Below, piece after piece: positions 5,582 to 6,866 of a stretch of 6,866 nucleotides of DNA (the stretch's first letter is position 1; every line of letters starts with the position of its first letter). The notes beneath the pieces are model-generated. The model did not search any database and was not told the DNA's origin. It was given only the letters and a program-made list of their open reading frames with translations. Both the position numbers and the translations under genes were made by a program. The DNA is taken from assembly GCA_016789485.1 (NCBI GenBank), contig JAEURE010000143.1:1-6866 (forward strand), written 5' to 3'. This DNA is from Anaerolineales bacterium (GTDB lineage: Bacteria > Chloroflexota > Anaerolineae > Anaerolineales > Villigracilaceae).

Positions 5582-6866
5582 GTGGATCTCTCCGAACGAC
5601 GAAAACACTGGAAAAAGATCAATACGCTCACGCCTCAAAAGCTGGCGTTGGCTCATCATGTATTGGATGAGATTCGCGAAGGCAGTGACGTGATGAAAGC
5701 CTTGCGCAGTCATCCGTTGGACGAAGGCGGTTATCTTACCAAAGCCGCGCTGGTCGCCGCATACAACCAAATGGTGGAAGCTGGCACGATCCACCCTGAC
5801 AAGGTTCTGCTGGAGCGCATCCGCATGAAACCCATGCGGACTCTTTCCGGCGTCACAACCGTGACGGTGCTGACCAAGCCTTATCCCTGCCCCGGAAAAT
5901 GTATCTTCTGTCCCACCGACGTTCGCATGCCAAAGAGTTACCTCCCTGATGAACCTGGCGCCATGCGCGCGCTGGAACATCAATTTGACCCATACGAGCA
6001 AGTTCACAACCGCATCCGTGCGTTGACAAATCTCGGCCACCCCACAGACAAAATTGAGTTGCTCATCCTCGGCGGGACCTGGTCCTCCTATCGGCGCGAT
6101 TATCAGGAATGGTTTGTCAAACGCTGCTTCGACGCAATGAACAAGATCAACGAAGAAATATATCGGAAAGAACCCAGCGAAAAGAACGCCGTCGGCACAT
6201 TTAACATTGCCGAAGCACACACCATCAATGAAACCGCATCCCATCGCAACGTGGGTCTCGTCATCGAAACCCGCCCCGACGAGATCAATCCCGATGAAAT
6301 AAAATGGCTGCGTCATCTCGGCGTGACCAAAGTGCAAATGGGCGCGCAAAGTTTTGACGACCACATATTGGATATCAACAAACGTGGGCATGATGTCGAG
6401 TCCACGCGCCAAGCCACAGCCCTGCTACGTGCCGCTGGATTTAAAATTGTCCTGCATTGGATGCCCAATCTGCTCGGCGCAACCCCGCAAAGCGACCGCG
6501 AAGACTTCAAAAAATTATGGGAAGATTTCTGCCCTGATGAAATAAAAATCTATCCAAATCAATTGCTGGTAAATGCCGAGCTATACGAATACTGGCAGCG
6601 CGGCGAGTTCCATCCCTACAGCATGGACGATCTCGTCAATCTGCTCGTGGACATCAAACCCACCATCCCCCGCTATTGCCGTGTCAACCGCGTCATCCGC
6701 GATATTCCGGGCAACAACGTTGTCGAAGGAAATACCCGCACCAGTCTGCGGCAGGATATTCAACAGATCATGAAAGAGCGCGGCACACGCTGTCAGTGCA
6801 TTCGCTGCCGCGAAGTAAAAGGCAAAAGTGTAGACTCCGCCAGTCTGCGCCTCGATGACCAAACCT
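5582..6866 (+). CDS. elp3: Elp3-type tRNA U34 carboxymethyl-modifying radical SAM/GNAT enzyme, 3' end outside window
   Basis: Elp3 uses a radical SAM centre and acetyl-CoA to build the cm5U-type side chain on wobble uridine 34 of tRNA. The visible 428 codons are uninterrupted and continue past the window edge. They hold an N-terminal helical region (1-85, tRNA-binding in known Elp3), then LSGVTTVTVLTKPYPCPG leading into the radical SAM cysteines C103-x3-C107-x2-C110. Next come CPTDVRMPKSYLPDEPGAMRA (110-130), LGGTW (163-167), ETRPDEI (229-235), VQMGAQSFDD (251-260), KIYPNQLLV (322-330), and RVNRVIRDIP (367-376). The CQCIRCREV segment (404-412) carries the cysteines linked to the zinc site. 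The C-terminal GNAT domain is not in the window. Start: GTG 5582 directly follows the in-frame cysH stop TAA (5579-5581), so no earlier start is possible, and a CGAAGG ribosome site precedes it. Stand-alone Elp3 without the other Elongator subunits is known in bacteria, including the characterised Dehalococcoides enzyme. The CPTD continuation after the third Cys, instead of CPGGP as in the eukaryotic type, marks a distinct bacterial branch. Confidence 0.95.
   Translation, partial: MDLSERRKHWKKINTLTPQKLALAHHVLDEIREGSDVMKALRSHPLDEGGYLTKAALVAAYNQMVEAGTIHPDKVLLERIRMKPMRTLSGVTTVTVLTKPYPCPGKCIFCPTDVRMPKSYLPDEPGAMRALEHQFDPYEQVHNRIRALTNLGHPTDKIELLILGGTWSSYRRDYQEWFVKRCFDAMNKINEEIYRKEPSEKNAVGTFNIAEAHTINETASHRNVGLVIETRPDEINPDEIKWLRHLGVTKVQMGAQSFDDHILDINKRGHDVESTRQATALLRAAGFKIVLHWMPNLLGATPQSDREDFKKLWEDFCPDEIKIYPNQLLVNAELYEYWQRGEFHPYSMDDLVNLLVDIKPTIPRYCRVNRVIRDIPGNNVVEGNTRTSLRQDIQQIMKERGTRCQCIRCREVKGKSVDSASLRLDDQT

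Noticed and set aside
5180..6412. 410-codon open frame on the minus strand
   Set aside because: It lies entirely antisense to cysH and elp3, both strongly recognised. Its translation is Phe/His/Val-rich with no domain, which is the usual shadow of a well-biased coding strand.

Overview
The window reads like a bacterial chromosome, most likely Chloroflexota and plausibly Anaerolineae. This is an inference. It rests on a seven-transmembrane (N7TM-type) sensor carrying stacked GAF domains and a GGDEF domain, a stand-alone bacterial Elp3 tRNA-modification enzyme without other Elongator subunits, and genes whose -10 boxes sit directly against the start codon as in leaderless mRNAs. No mobile element, CRISPR array, rRNA or tRNA was seen.

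Layout. Positions 1-780 hold the 3' part of a + strand gene for an aromatic-rich protein I cannot assign. A 13-bp hairpin follows its stop codon. The 128-bp gap to 908 also contains an 8-bp inverted repeat, and a 12-bp palindrome lies across the next start codon. Positions 909-4013 encode a 1034-residue membrane diguanylate cyclase (N7TM, PAS, three GAF, GGDEF with intact active site and I-site). Tail to tail with it, one base away, a class I SAM-dependent methyltransferase runs on the - strand (4015-4734). Its ends resemble the Trm9/ALKBH8 tRNA-wobble methyltransferase family. A 94-bp divergent intergenic region separates it from a + strand pair: cysH ([4Fe-4S] APS reductase, 4829-5581) and elp3 (radical SAM/GNAT, 5582 to beyond the window end).

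The most interesting part is 4735-4828. Both divergent genes have a perfect TATAAT exactly 6 nt before their ATG, which predicts that transcription starts at the A of each ATG (two leaderless mRNAs). Nearly all the DNA between the two -10 boxes consists of four degenerate direct repeats (about TTCGGGYACTTTAC, phased at 16-17 bp). Neither promoter has a good -35, so the repeats look like an array of regulator sites serving both directions. elp3, the internal gene of the operon, has a Shine-Dalgarno-like sequence instead.

Working together. Elp3 makes the cm5U precursor at tRNA U34, and Trm9-type enzymes methylate cm5U to mcm5U. A Trm9-like methyltransferase divergent from an operon containing elp3, with a shared regulatory array, suggests a bacterial wobble-uridine modification locus co-regulated with assimilatory sulfate reduction. 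This is a hypothesis; the methyltransferase assignment is its weakest link.
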